NCBI RefSeq assembly: GCF_030315745.1
Contig: NZ_JASXSH010000004.1
Coordinates: 62,001 to 126,000, forward strand
Direction: 5' to 3'
Source of the DNA: Gordonia heveisoli
Lineage (GTDB): Bacteria; Actinomycetota; Actinomycetes; Mycobacteriales; Mycobacteriaceae
DNA length: 64,000 bases
The notes below the pieces were generated by a model. The model had not been told where the DNA came from. It worked only from the letters and a program-made list of their open reading frames with translations, and searched no databases. The translations under genes and the position numbers were made by a program. Of the stretch, positions 50,516 through 59,222 are shown piece after piece; positions within the stretch are counted from its first letter, which is position 1, and each line of letters starts with the position of its first letter.

Positions 50516-51553
50516 CTAGACCGACATCGCCACACTCGGCGATCCGGCACCCGAGCGCGCCGCCCGCGCCAGGCCGGCGAAGTACAGCGCCAGACCACCG
50601 GCGAGCCAGCAGATCAGCACGATCAAGGCATGCACGCCGCCGTGGCCGTCGAAGAATGCGACCGATCGCAGCAGCGAACCCGTCGCACCCGGCGGGAGCA
50701 GCTGCCCGATGTAGCCCCACGGCGTTGGCAGCATCTCCGGGGCGCTCGCCAGCCCCGACAACGGGTTGCCGAGGAAGATCAGCGCGATCGCCGCGATCCC
50801 CAACCCGGCGAAACCGAAGAACTCCCGCAGGCCCAGGACCCCCATCGCGGTCGCCGCGATACCGAGCATCGCCGCCAGCGATGTCAGCCAGTAGTTGCCG
50901 TCGAAGGTGCCGAGGCCGAATTGGATGACCGCGACCAAGGCGAACCCGCCGATCACCGCGAAGGCACCGACCGCGATCAGGCGGTTCCGCGACGACGAGA
51001 TGAGCTGCATGATCAGCACCGCCGCGATCCATCCACCGAGCGCGAGAGGGAGCGCGCCTGCCGACAGCCCGGCACCGCGCGGGTCATTGTCGGGGAAGGC
51101 GCGCACATCGGTGACCTGAACCGGAACATTCTGCGCGGCAGCGATTTTCGTACCGATCTGCCCGATCGTCTGCGCGACGGTGGCGCTGGCAGCAGTAGCC
51201 ACGTAGGTGTGCAGCCCATCCGGCCCGACGACCAGCGCACCGTAGATCTCGCGGTCGGTGATCGCCTGGCGCGCAGCGGCGGCGTCGTCGTAGCGCGTGA
51301 CGTCGAATCCGTCGAGCCCGGCCTCGATCTGGGCGGCCGCGGCCGGCGGGGCGACGATACCCAGCCCGACTCCATGCGGACCCGACTTCACCGCAGGTAG
51401 CGCGAAGGCGGTCAGCATCAGGGCCAGGAGCACCGTCAGCCCGGCGACGACGAGGACGACCTTGCGCCCCTCCGTGCCGGGATCGGCGGGTGCGGCCGTC
51501 GGGGTCGGAGTGGTGCCGTCGGCCTCGGCGCGGACATTCGGATTCGCTGTCAC
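50516..51553 (-). CDS. ABC-2-like multi-pass membrane protein
   Basis: A 345-residue protein with one N-terminal helix (VVLVVAGLTVLLALMLTAFALP), an extracytoplasmic domain of about 110 residues and five further helices, the topology of ABC-2/YhgE-type exporter subunits. No ATP-binding partner is adjacent. A disordered Thr/Pro-rich segment precedes the first helix. It is divergent from a TetR-family gene at 51652 across a 98-bp gap with repeated operator-like sequence, and followed by another TetR gene. A drug or lipid export role under TetR control is inferred. Confidence 0.65.
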   Translation of the reverse strand: MTANPNVRAEADGTTPTPTAAPADPGTEGRKVVLVVAGLTVLLALMLTAFALPAVKSGPHGVGLGIVAPPAAAAQIEAGLDGFDVTRYDDAAAARQAITDREIYGALVVGPDGLHTYVATAASATVAQTIGQIGTKIAAAQNVPVQVTDVRAFPDNDPRGAGLSAGALPLALGGWIAAVLIMQLISSSRNRLIAVGAFAVIGGFALVAVIQFGLGTFDGNYWLTSLAAMLGIAATAMGVLGLREFFGFAGLGIAAIALIFLGNPLSGLASAPEMLPTPWGYIGQLLPPGATGSLLRSVAFFDGHGGVHALIVLICWLAGGLALYFAGLARAARSGAGSPSVAMSV

Positions 51554-51567
51554 CGGAACTCCCTAGG

Positions 51568-51630
51568 ATACGAACTGTTTCTTATACGGAGAGGGTAGCC
51601 TTGGACTGAAAGGAACGCAACGTTTCTTAT
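51568..51630. promoter_or_regulatory. Repeated operator-like sequence between the ABC-2-like and TetR genes
   Basis: GTTTCTTAT occurs twice in direct orientation, at 51577-51585 and 51622-51630, 45 bp apart. The first copy is part of an imperfect 18-bp palindrome ATACGAACTGTTTCTTAT (51568-51585; 6 of 9 pairs match). The placement in a 98-bp divergent gap next to a TetR gene is classic for autorepression plus control of the exporter. Confidence 0.55.
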
Positions 51631-51651
51631 TGGTACGACTCGGGAGACGTA

Positions 51652-52287
51652 GTGACGACAACACGACGCCGCGGCGCCGAACTCGAACGCGCCCTGCTCG
51701 ACGCGATCTCCGCCGAAGTCGACGAGCGCGGTTTTGCGGGGATCACCTTCGAGGGTGTCGCCGCCCGCGCAGGCACCAGCAAACCCGTCCTCTACCGCCG
51801 CTGGCCGACGAAAGCGCAGATGGTGCTAGCCGCCTTCACCGAGACGGTGCGCACCCGTCTCGCCACGCTGTCCGCGCTCCCCGGCACCGGGGCCTTGCGC
51901 ACCGACATCACCGCACTGCTGAGCACCCTGCGCACACTGATCACCGCCGACAACCGGCGCATCCTGCTCTGGGTCATCGCCGAACTCGAAACCGACGCCG
52001 CCGCCCCGCTGTTGACCTTGATCCTGGAACGGACCGAGGACGTCGTGGCGCCGATCCTGGCGCGGGCCGTCGCCCGCGGCGAACTCGGTCCCCATCCGAT
52101 CCCCGTCAAGGTCCTCGGGCTGCCGATCACCCTGGCACGCCACGACCTCGTCGTCCGCGGCGAACTGTCCGACGAGCAGATCGCCACCCAGGTCGACGAG
52201 ATCACCGTGCCCCTCTGGCGCGCCTACAGCCAGGGCATCGTGACCGGGTCCGAACCCACGTCGAGCGGCTCCGAGCCGACCCCATGA
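51652..52287 (+). CDS. TetR/AcrR-family transcriptional regulator
   Basis: A 211-residue regulator. The HTH reads ALLDAISAEVDERGFAGITF then EGVAARAGTSKPVLYRRWPT, followed by KAQMVLAAF. The C-terminal domain (TetR_C type) carries RTDITALLSTLRTLI and RTEDVVAPILARAVARGEL. The start is GTG at 51652. It is divergent from the ABC-2-like gene and overlaps the YcxB-like gene by 4 bp, so it probably controls both and itself. Confidence 0.87.
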   Translation: MTTTRRRGAELERALLDAISAEVDERGFAGITFEGVAARAGTSKPVLYRRWPTKAQMVLAAFTETVRTRLATLSALPGTGALRTDITALLSTLRTLITADNRRILLWVIAELETDAAAPLLTLILERTEDVVAPILARAVARGELGPHPIPVKVLGLPITLARHDLVVRGELSDEQIATQVDEITVPLWRAYSQGIVTGSEPTSSGSEPTP

Positions 52288-53474
52288 TCGCGCGGCGCGA
52301 CGGGGACCGGGACGTCCAGCCAACGTCGGCCCCGACCACCACGACGCTGCCCGGCGGCGGCATCCGGGTCACGACGACGCTGACCGACGACGTGGTATCC
52401 GCACTGGGACGTGCGGACTTCTACGCCAAACGAATCCTCTGGCTGCTCGTACCCGTGATCGTCGGGGTGCCCGCGATCCTCGCGGCACTCGGGCGCACCG
52501 ACGACGGCCCGCGCGCGATCATCACCTCGCTGCTGACCGGTCTCCTGTTCTCCGGTGCGGTCGGCGCACTCTTCGTCGCGCTCCTCCTACGCTCGGCGGC
52601 ACCCGACCACCAGCGGCGACTGACACCACCGGGGACCCAGATGTACGCCGACTTCACCCCGGACTGGATCGGTCTCGGCCGAACCGACAGCCACACCGTC
52701 GTCGCCCGCGAGTTGATCGTCGGGGTCCGCGAGGTGAGCACGGCACTGCTCGTACGGACCTCCGCACATCAGAATCTGCTGATCCCCGACGCTCTGGTGC
52801 CTGCCGCGATCCGCGATGATCTGCTCGCCCGACCGCGCCGCCGACGCCGGGGTGCGGTCTGGCCGAGGGCCGACGCCCCGACATCCGCACCGCCGGAACC
52901 GGCCGCCTACACCGGCGCCCCGCCCACACCGAAATCGGATGCGCCACCGTATCCACCACGGACCGCGCACACCGTGGCGAGCGCCGACGACTCGCTGCCG
53001 ACACGGTTGTCGCGTGCCGTACGGTCGACGACGGCAGCCCGGGTAGCGGCGATCACCGCGATTCCGTTCCTCATCGCCGTCACCGCCCTCGCCTGGGGCA
53101 CCGACAACGCACCCGCACAACAGGTGTGGACGGTCGCGGTGGTCGCGGCATGTGCGGGCACCGTCGGCTACCTGATCTGGATTCGCACCCCGGCCGCCTA
53201 CGCGGCCGCCGCACCCCCGGGAGCACCACTGGCCGCCGACTTCGGCCCCGAATGGATCACATTGCGGCTCGGTGGATACGTCGAATCACGTTCGCGCGCA
53301 AGCATTTGGCGTGTCCGCCCCGGCCACGCAGCACTGTCGGTCACCAGCCTGTCCCCGCCCGGCGGGACCCTGATCCCCGACGAACTCGTGCCCGCCGAGA
53401 TCAGCGTCGACCTGCAGCGCCGTCACAGTTCCCGACGACGACGGCGAGCACTCGCGCGCGGCGCCACACCGTGA
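52284..53474 (+). CDS. Duplicated YcxB-like membrane protein
   Basis: A 396-residue protein with two similar halves. Each has two transmembrane helices followed by a YcxB-like beta-domain: first half DFTPDWIGLGRTDSHTVVAR then LLIPDALVP; second half DFGPEWITLRLGGYVESRS then LIPDELVPAEI. The halves are joined by a Pro/Arg-rich linker at about 190-240. Function is unknown. The ATG at 52284 overlaps the TetR stop. The internal repeat of about 170 residues suggests gene duplication and fusion. Confidence 0.68.
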   Translation: MIARRDGDRDVQPTSAPTTTTLPGGGIRVTTTLTDDVVSALGRADFYAKRILWLLVPVIVGVPAILAALGRTDDGPRAIITSLLTGLLFSGAVGALFVALLLRSAAPDHQRRLTPPGTQMYADFTPDWIGLGRTDSHTVVARELIVGVREVSTALLVRTSAHQNLLIPDALVPAAIRDDLLARPRRRRRGAVWPRADAPTSAPPEPAAYTGAPPTPKSDAPPYPPRTAHTVASADDSLPTRLSRAVRSTTAARVAAITAIPFLIAVTALAWGTDNAPAQQVWTVAVVAACAGTVGYLIWIRTPAAYAAAAPPGAPLAADFGPEWITLRLGGYVESRSRASIWRVRPGHAALSVTSLSPPGGTLIPDELVPAEISVDLQRRHSSRRRRRALARGATP

Positions 53475-53501
53475 CCCGAACGCGGTGCGGCCGCAGCCGA
53501 T

Positions 53502-55187
53502 TCAGTCGTTGGTCGCCTGCTGGCGCAGTTCGAACTTGAGCACCTTGCCGGTCGGGGTGCGCGGCAGATCCTCGGCGAAGACGATGTCGCGGGGAACCTT
53601 GTAGCCGGCCAACAACTTCCGCGCGTGGGCAATCAGCTCGTCGGCCGTCAGCGACTGCCCGCTCTGCAACAGGACGTATGCACGCGGACGCTCCCCCCAC
53701 TTCTCGTCCGGCACACCGATGACCGCGACATCGAGGACTGCGTCGTGGCTGACCAGCGCCTGCTCGACCTCGACGGTGGAGATGTTCTCACCGCCCGAGA
53801 TGATGATGTCCTTGGCCCGGTCCTTGAGCTGGATGTAGCCGTCAGGATGCATGACACCGAGGTCGCCGGTGTGAAACCAGCCGCCCGCGAAGGCTTCCCG
53901 GGTCGCGTCCGGATCCTTGAAATAGCCGGCCATCACGTTGTTGCCACGCAGCACGATCTCGCCCATCGCCTCGCCGTCGGGAACGACGTCGACCAGTTCA
54001 CCCGCCTCGGCGCGGTCGCGGTCGACCACGCGCGCATTCTCGGCCTGCACCATGCCGACACCCTGCCGGGACAGCTTGGCGGCCCGCTCGGTCGGGGACA
54101 ACTCATCCCACGCCGACTGATATTCGCAGATCGTGTACGGACCGTAGACCTCGGTCAGCCCGTACACGTGTACGACCGTCACGCCGAGCGCCGACAACTG
54201 GCCGATCACCGTCGGCGACGGCGGCGCACCCGCCGTGGTGATGTGCAGCGGACGGTCGAGACGGTGCGCGGCCGGGGCACCGGCGATGGTCGTACAGACC
54301 GTCGGCGCACCGCACATGTGGGTGGCCCCCAGCTCGTCGATGGCCGACCAGATGGCGTCGGCGCGAACCGCACGCAGGCAGATGTGCGTGGCCGACGCAT
54401 GGGTGACCGCCCACGGCGTGCACCATCCGTTGCAGTGGAACATCGGCAGCGTCCACAGATACCGGCTGGCGCCGGTGAACTGATTGTGGAAGGTCTCGCC
54501 GAAGGAGTTCAGATACGCCCCGCGGTGGGTGTACATGACGCCCTTGGGTTTTCCCGTCGTACCGGAGGTGTAGTTGATGGTGATGACGCGATTCTCGTCG
54601 TCTACGGTCCACGGCAACGGCGTCGGATCGAGCGTGTCGGCGAAGGCCAGATAGTCGGCGTAGGCGTGCAATCCGTCGATCACCGCGGGCGCCTCGCCGG
54701 GGCCCGGCCCGAACTCGGGATCGGTGATCTCGATGACATCGCGCAACGCGGGGACATCGGCGACGATGTCGGCGACGGTGGAGCGGAACTCCGCGTCGGC
54801 GAAGAGCACCGTCGACTCCGAATGGTTGAGGATGTAGCTGAGTTCGGGGCCGGCCAGCCGGGAGTTGAGCGCGACGAGCACCCCGCCGGCCAGCGGCACC
54901 GCGTAGTGCGCGATGAGCAACTCCGGCAGATTGGGGGCGAGGAAGGCCACCCGGTCACCGTCGGCGATCCGGCTCTTCAGCACCCGGGCCAGACGCTGCG
55001 TCTCGTCGGCGAACTCGGCGTAACTGTAGCGGCGTTTCCCGTAGATGATGGCGTCGCGGTCACCGAACACGGTCGAGGCACGGTCGAGGAAACGTAGCGG
55101 GCTCATCTCCGAGCGATTGGCTCCGGCCAGGCCGGTACCAGTGAGATCGATGCCGACGGCGGGGGTCGGGGTCGAGACTGTCGACAT
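53502..55187 (-). CDS. Long-chain acyl-CoA synthetase (FadD-type)
   Basis: A 561-residue ANL-family ligase forming acyl-CoA from a fatty acid, ATP and CoA. P-loop YTSGTTGKPKG, adenine motif YGLTEVYGP, hinge GWFHTGDLG, linker DRAKDIIISGGENISTVEVE and the catalytic lysine in PRTPTGKVLKFEL are intact. The ATG at 55187 follows GAGAAGG. It is divergent from an acyl-CoA oxidase-like gene across 212 bp, so the two are probably co-regulated as one beta-oxidation module (activation and first oxidation). Chain-length preference is not predictable. Confidence 0.87.
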   Translation of the reverse strand: MSTVSTPTPAVGIDLTGTGLAGANRSEMSPLRFLDRASTVFGDRDAIIYGKRRYSYAEFADETQRLARVLKSRIADGDRVAFLAPNLPELLIAHYAVPLAGGVLVALNSRLAGPELSYILNHSESTVLFADAEFRSTVADIVADVPALRDVIEITDPEFGPGPGEAPAVIDGLHAYADYLAFADTLDPTPLPWTVDDENRVITINYTSGTTGKPKGVMYTHRGAYLNSFGETFHNQFTGASRYLWTLPMFHCNGWCTPWAVTHASATHICLRAVRADAIWSAIDELGATHMCGAPTVCTTIAGAPAAHRLDRPLHITTAGAPPSPTVIGQLSALGVTVVHVYGLTEVYGPYTICEYQSAWDELSPTERAAKLSRQGVGMVQAENARVVDRDRAEAGELVDVVPDGEAMGEIVLRGNNVMAGYFKDPDATREAFAGGWFHTGDLGVMHPDGYIQLKDRAKDIIISGGENISTVEVEQALVSHDAVLDVAVIGVPDEKWGERPRAYVLLQSGQSLTADELIAHARKLLAGYKVPRDIVFAEDLPRTPTGKVLKFELRQQATND

Positions 55188-55399
55188 GGATGCCTTCTCG
55201 GGTCGGGGCCGGGTGGTGTCGGCCGTCGTGGGGGCAGGACGCAGTCCGCGCCCGGCACTGTGACCGGAGGCGGCTTTGGCGCCCATCAATGGTAGAGATC
55301 ACAATCACCGGTCCGCCACCCCCGAAAGTGGGTGCATTCCGGCCGACGCACCACGGCAACCACGCCGGCCCACCGACGATCTCGCCTACGGTGGAGTTC

Positions 55400-57454
55400 A
55401 TGGCCGCTTTGACCGAGAACGCAGACAATTCCACGGCACCGACCGACGAGATCGGGACGACCACGCCAGAACACGACGAACCGGTGACCGACGACCTGTC
55501 CGACGACGAACGCGCACTTCTCGTGGACGGTGTGCGCTACGTGCTCGACGGCCGCTGGCGCGCGACCCGCGACACCGTCCGCGCCGGCACCGATCGCGCC
55601 GACCTGTTGCCCGATCCGTCCCGCACACTCGACGAAGCCCGCGCACGGATCCTCGCCGAGATGCGCGAACTCGCCGACCACGACTTCGCGGCGGCCGGCT
55701 TCGGCGCCGACCATGGCGGCACCGGCGACGTCGGTGCGTCGATCACCGCGATCGAGATGCTCGGATACGCCGATCTGTCGCTGATGGTGAAATCCGGCGT
55801 GCAGTGGGGGCTGTTCGGCGGCGCGGTCGAGAACCTGGGCACCGCACGTCACCACCAGCGCTATGTGCCGGGCATCATCGACCTCGACATACTCGGCTGC
55901 TTCGCGATGACCGAGACCGGTCACGGCTCGAATGTGCAGGCGCTGGAAACCACCGCGACCTACGATCGCGACACCCGCGAATTCGTCATCAACTCCCCCA
56001 CGCCCAGCTCGCGTAAGGACTACATCGGTGGGGCGGCGCAGCATGCCCGCTTCGCCGCGGTCTTCGCACAACTCATCACCGGCGGTCCCGACGAGGAGCC
56101 CGAGAGCCAGGGGGTGCACTGTCTGGTCGTCCCGATCCGCGATGCCGACGGCAACGACCTGCCCGGTATCACCACCGGCGACTGCGGCTACAAGGGTGGC
56201 CTGCCCGGTGTCGACAACGGCCGTATCACTTTCGACAACGTCCGGGTGCCCGCCGAGAACCTGCTCAACCGATACGCCGACGTCGAGGCCGACGGCACCT
56301 ACATCTCCCCCATCGAGAACCCCAATCGTCGCTTCTTCACCATGCTCGGCACCCTGATCCGCGGACGGGTCAGTGTTGCCGCGACCGCAGGCGCCGCCGG
56401 CCGCAAGGCCCTGACCCTCGCGACCCGGTACGGGCTGCTGCGTAAACAGTTCGACGCCCCCGACGGCGACGACGAGATCACCGTCCTCGACTATCTGGGG
56501 CATCAGCGCAAACTGTTGCCGCTCATCGCCAAGTCCTATGCGATCGCCTGTGCACAGAACGAGCTGACCGCCGAACTACATGATGTGCAGACCGCGGCCG
56601 CCGACCGCGCTCAGACCGACCCCGCCGACCAGGAGCGTCAGCGCCAACTGGAGAGCGCCGCCGCCGGACTCAAGGCCTACGCCACCTGGCACGCCAGCGC
56701 CGCGGTCAACACCAGCCGCGAGGCGTGCGGCGGCGCAGGCTATCTCGACGAGAACCAGCTGTCGATCATCCGCGACGACATCGACGTGTTCACCACCTTC
56801 GAGGGGGACAACACGGTGATGACGCAGCTGGTCGCCAAGGAGTTGCTCGGCGCCTACGCCGAAGACCTCCGCGGACTGTCCGCGGGCGGCTGGGTTCGGT
56901 TCATCGCGGGTATGGCCCGCGACGTGGTGGCCGAGAAAACCGCCGTGCGCCAGGTCGTACAGACCCTGCTCGACAGTTCCGACGAGGACACCGAGAATTC
57001 GTCACTGGCCGATCGGGGCACCCAGATCCGGCTGTTCCGCAATCGGGAGGATCATCTGGTCCGCACCTGTGCGCAGCGTCTGCGCCGGGCCGGTGAAGAC
57101 GACACCGACGCGTTCGAGATTTTCAACGACGCCCAGGATCATCTACTCAAGGTCGGTACCGCACACACCGAACGGGTGGTGCTGGAAGCCTTCGTTCAGG
57201 CCATCGCCGACTGCGACTCACGGTCGGCGGCCGACCTGCTGGCCAAGGTCTGCGATCTGTTCGTCTACTCCGCGCTGGAGGCCGACCTGTCGTGGTTCCT
57301 GATGCACCGGCAGGTGTCGGTCGAACGCGCCAAGGCGATCCGGCGGGGCGTCAACTCGCTGTGCCAGGAACTGCGTCCGCATGCGCGGACACTGGTCGAC
57401 GCCTTCGGCATCCCCGAAGCCCTGCTCGCCGCGCCGATGCTCGAACACGGCTGA
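55400..57454 (+). CDS. Acyl-CoA oxidase/dehydrogenase-like protein
   Basis: A 684-residue protein, long for a dehydrogenase and in the acyl-CoA oxidase size class. It has an N-terminal helical domain, the middle-domain FAD/substrate segment LGCFAMTETGHGSNVQALET, HCLVVPIRDADG, FDNVRVPAENLLNRYADV, the FFTMLGTLIRGRVSVAATAG helix, GGAGYLDENQLSIIRDD, DVFTTFEGDNTVMTQLVAKELL with the catalytic-glutamate region, and a C-terminal oxidase-like domain. It would introduce the 2,3-double bond of acyl-CoA. ATG 55400 is chosen; the frame is open to 55190 without similarity. It is divergent from the FadD-type gene. Confidence 0.83.
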   Translation: MAALTENADNSTAPTDEIGTTTPEHDEPVTDDLSDDERALLVDGVRYVLDGRWRATRDTVRAGTDRADLLPDPSRTLDEARARILAEMRELADHDFAAAGFGADHGGTGDVGASITAIEMLGYADLSLMVKSGVQWGLFGGAVENLGTARHHQRYVPGIIDLDILGCFAMTETGHGSNVQALETTATYDRDTREFVINSPTPSSRKDYIGGAAQHARFAAVFAQLITGGPDEEPESQGVHCLVVPIRDADGNDLPGITTGDCGYKGGLPGVDNGRITFDNVRVPAENLLNRYADVEADGTYISPIENPNRRFFTMLGTLIRGRVSVAATAGAAGRKALTLATRYGLLRKQFDAPDGDDEITVLDYLGHQRKLLPLIAKSYAIACAQNELTAELHDVQTAAADRAQTDPADQERQRQLESAAAGLKAYATWHASAAVNTSREACGGAGYLDENQLSIIRDDIDVFTTFEGDNTVMTQLVAKELLGAYAEDLRGLSAGGWVRFIAGMARDVVAEKTAVRQVVQTLLDSSDEDTENSSLADRGTQIRLFRNREDHLVRTCAQRLRRAGEDDTDAFEIFNDAQDHLLKVGTAHTERVVLEAFVQAIADCDSRSAADLLAKVCDLFVYSALEADLSWFLMHRQVSVERAKAIRRGVNSLCQELRPHARTLVDAFGIPEALLAAPMLEHG

Positions 57455-57471
57455 CGGAGCCGCCGCGAACG

Positions 57472-58068
57472 TCAGTCGTCGCGGGCCGGCGACGCGAGCC
57501 GGACACGCAGCACGGCCGGCAGCAGCAGCCACACCGCGAGTATCGCCAGCAGTGTGACCGTCCCGGCGACGATCGCCGCCACCGGCCCGGCCGTCGCCCC
57601 GAAGACGACGGTCACCGCACCGGACAAGGCCAGCCCGAGCAGCAGCAGGCCGAGATACGCGAGCCGGTGCGCGGCCGTGACCACCACGTCGAGCCGGTGT
57701 TGACGAAACAACGCCCGGTGCAAGGCCACCGGGGCGGCGAGCAGGATCGCGGCCGCTATCGCGCAGGAGACCGTGATCAGGTAGATGACCCGCAGCGTTC
57801 CGCCGAGATCTTCGAAGCCGTCCTGAAAAGGGATCGTCAGCAGGAATCCGGTGAGGATCTGCACGCCGGTCTGCACGACCCGCAGTTCCTGCAGCAGCGC
57901 CGAGAAGTTCCGGTCCAGACGTTGGGTGCCGGTCTCCGCCCGCTGGGACCAGTTCCAATCCGAATCCGGATCGTCCCTACCTGGGTTGATCCGGTCTGGG
58001 TTGATCCGGTCTGGGTTGATCCGGTCTGGGTCACCGTCGGCACCGGAGTCATCCGCCACACCTGTCAT
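57472..58068 (-). CDS. DUF6328 membrane protein with DRINP repeats
   Basis: A 198-residue protein. After an N-terminal tail comes the conserved soluble start (ETGTQRLDRNFSALLQELRV), followed by four transmembrane helices, the DUF6328 layout. Function is unknown. Residues 15-29 are three perfect DRINP pentapeptides from a 15-bp repeat, related to the DRVNP repeat at the N-terminus of MenG. The ATG at 58068 is chosen over 58089. It is the last gene of a five-gene leftward membrane-protein operon, 45 bp after the DUF3093 gene. Confidence 0.72.
   Translation of the reverse strand: MTGVADDSGADGDPDRINPDRINPDRINPGRDDPDSDWNWSQRAETGTQRLDRNFSALLQELRVVQTGVQILTGFLLTIPFQDGFEDLGGTLRVIYLITVSCAIAAAILLAAPVALHRALFRQHRLDVVVTAAHRLAYLGLLLLGLALSGAVTVVFGATAGPVAAIVAGTVTLLAILAVWLLLPAVLRVRLASPARDD
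57981..58032 (-). repeat. Three 15-bp tandem repeats in the 5' end of the DUF6328 gene
   Basis: Three identical units ctgggttgatccggt start at 57981, 57996 and 58011, plus a partial fourth. Aligned with the menG unit in the same register (ctgggttcacacggt), 11 of 15 bases are identical, and both code for D-R-(V/I)-N-P at a protein N-terminus. Confidence 0.95.
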
Positions 58069-58113
58069 GCTGCCACCGCAGATACCCATCCGGTGACCAG
58101 AAGCCAGATCCGG

Positions 58114-58752
58114 TCAGTCGTCGCGTTTGACCGTGCGCGGCGGTAGACCGAGTCGCACCGCCTGGTGCGCTTCGGTGAGTTCGCGTCGGAGACCTTCGAC
58201 GTCACGCGCCCAGGCCTGCACGAGTTTGCCGGACTTGAGGCGCAGACCGATACCCTTCCGCCGCCGCGGGACCGCGTGAAGTTCGCCCAGCGCAGGAGCG
58301 CTCTCCCAGTCCTGCGCGTCGTAGCCGTGATTGGGCGGGAAGATCTTGTCGATCTTGTCCAGCGGCAGATATCCGGTGCCCTCGCGCAGTCCGGCGTCGG
58401 TGAGCTCGACGCTGACGTGGCGGCGGGCGGCGAACACCTGGATGACCGAGAATCCGCCCAGGACGACCAGGAAGATGAGCAGCACGGGCCAATGCACACT
58501 GCCCGGACCGGTGATCTCCATGATCAGGACGATCAGCACCAGCAGCGGTCCGATCGACACGACCCACCAGCTGCCGCCCGGTTCGGCGAAGAGCACCTCG
58601 CCACGGTCGGGGTCACCGGCCTCGCTGTCGGTGCCCTCAGCGGTGTCGGTGCCCTCAGCGGTGTCAGTCCCCTCAGCGGCGTCATCAGCGCGATCAGCGG
58701 CGGCGGCGATGTCCTCGGCCCCGACCTCGTCCGGCCGCTCCGAGTCGGTCAC
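58114..58752 (-). CDS. DUF3093 membrane protein
   Basis: A 212-residue protein with two adjacent transmembrane helices (VVSIGPLLVLIVLIMEITG and VHWPVLLIFLVVLGGFSVIQ) and a C-terminal DUF3093 region: VSVELTDAGLREG, LPLDKIDKIFPPNHG, and GLRLKSGKLVQAWARD. Function is unknown. The first 45 residues are acidic and contain three EGTDTA-type hexapeptides from an 18-bp tandem repeat. It overlaps the upstream gene by 4 bp and is the fourth gene of the leftward operon. Confidence 0.75.
   Translation of the reverse strand: MTDSERPDEVGAEDIAAAADRADDAAEGTDTAEGTDTAEGTDSEAGDPDRGEVLFAEPGGSWWVVSIGPLLVLIVLIMEITGPGSVHWPVLLIFLVVLGGFSVIQVFAARRHVSVELTDAGLREGTGYLPLDKIDKIFPPNHGYDAQDWESAPALGELHAVPRRRKGIGLRLKSGKLVQAWARDVEGLRRELTEAHQAVRLGLPPRTVKRDD
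58629..58682 (-). repeat. Three 18-bp tandem repeats in the 5' end of the DUF3093 gene
   Basis: Units of cggtgccctcagcggtgt start at 58629 and 58647 (identical), with a third at 58665 changed at a few positions. They encode AEGTDT hexapeptides in the acidic N-terminal tail and keep the reading frame. Confidence 0.92.
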
Positions 58753-59222
58753 TTCTTGCCACCCGTCCCCTTGCCGCCCGGGTCCTTGCGACCGGGTCCC
58801 CGGCCTCCGAACAGCGGTTTGCGTTCCGGAGGCATCTCACCCGTGTACCAGAACTCCGATTCCGGGCGGTAGGCCAGCAGCGACCCGAAGATGCCGATGA
58901 CACCCGCGATCAGCGCGAAAGCCAGGATCGGCGCGACGAAACTGAGCACCAGCAACAGTGCCACCACCACGAGGGTCAACGCCGCGAGGGACGACCGCCA
59001 CCGCGCGTCGCCGACGAACGCGCGGCTGCCGATCAGGATGTAGGCGACACCGACGACGGCGACCAGCACGCCGACCGCCATCGGATCCAGCGACCGTGGG
59101 GCGACGAGCCCCAGGATGATGTACCAGAGGCCGACCAGGATCAGCAGCACGCCGGCGGTCAGCCAGCACCGATAAGCCCAGACGACGAGCTTGGGGCGCT
59201 GCGCCGGATCAGGAGTGGTCAC
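58749..59222 (-). CDS. Four-helix membrane protein of unknown function
   Basis: A 157-residue protein with four transmembrane helices between residues 15 and 118 and a basic Gly/Pro/Lys-rich C-terminus (GRGPGRKDPGGKGTGGKK). No conserved enzyme motif is visible. It overlaps both neighbouring genes by 4 bp, so it is firmly within the operon. Small membrane proteins at this place, between hemB and the rest of the region, also occur in M. tuberculosis (Rv0513/Rv0514 area); I could not match it individually. Confidence 0.7.
   Translation of the reverse strand: MTTPDPAQRPKLVVWAYRCWLTAGVLLILVGLWYIILGLVAPRSLDPMAVGVLVAVVGVAYILIGSRAFVGDARWRSSLAALTLVVVALLLVLSFVAPILAFALIAGVIGIFGSLLAYRPESEFWYTGEMPPERKPLFGGRGPGRKDPGGKGTGGKK

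Noticed and set aside
53625..55097. 490-residue plus-strand frame opposite the FadD-type gene
   Set aside because: Antisense to all catalytic motifs of an ANL ligase; no family features of its own.
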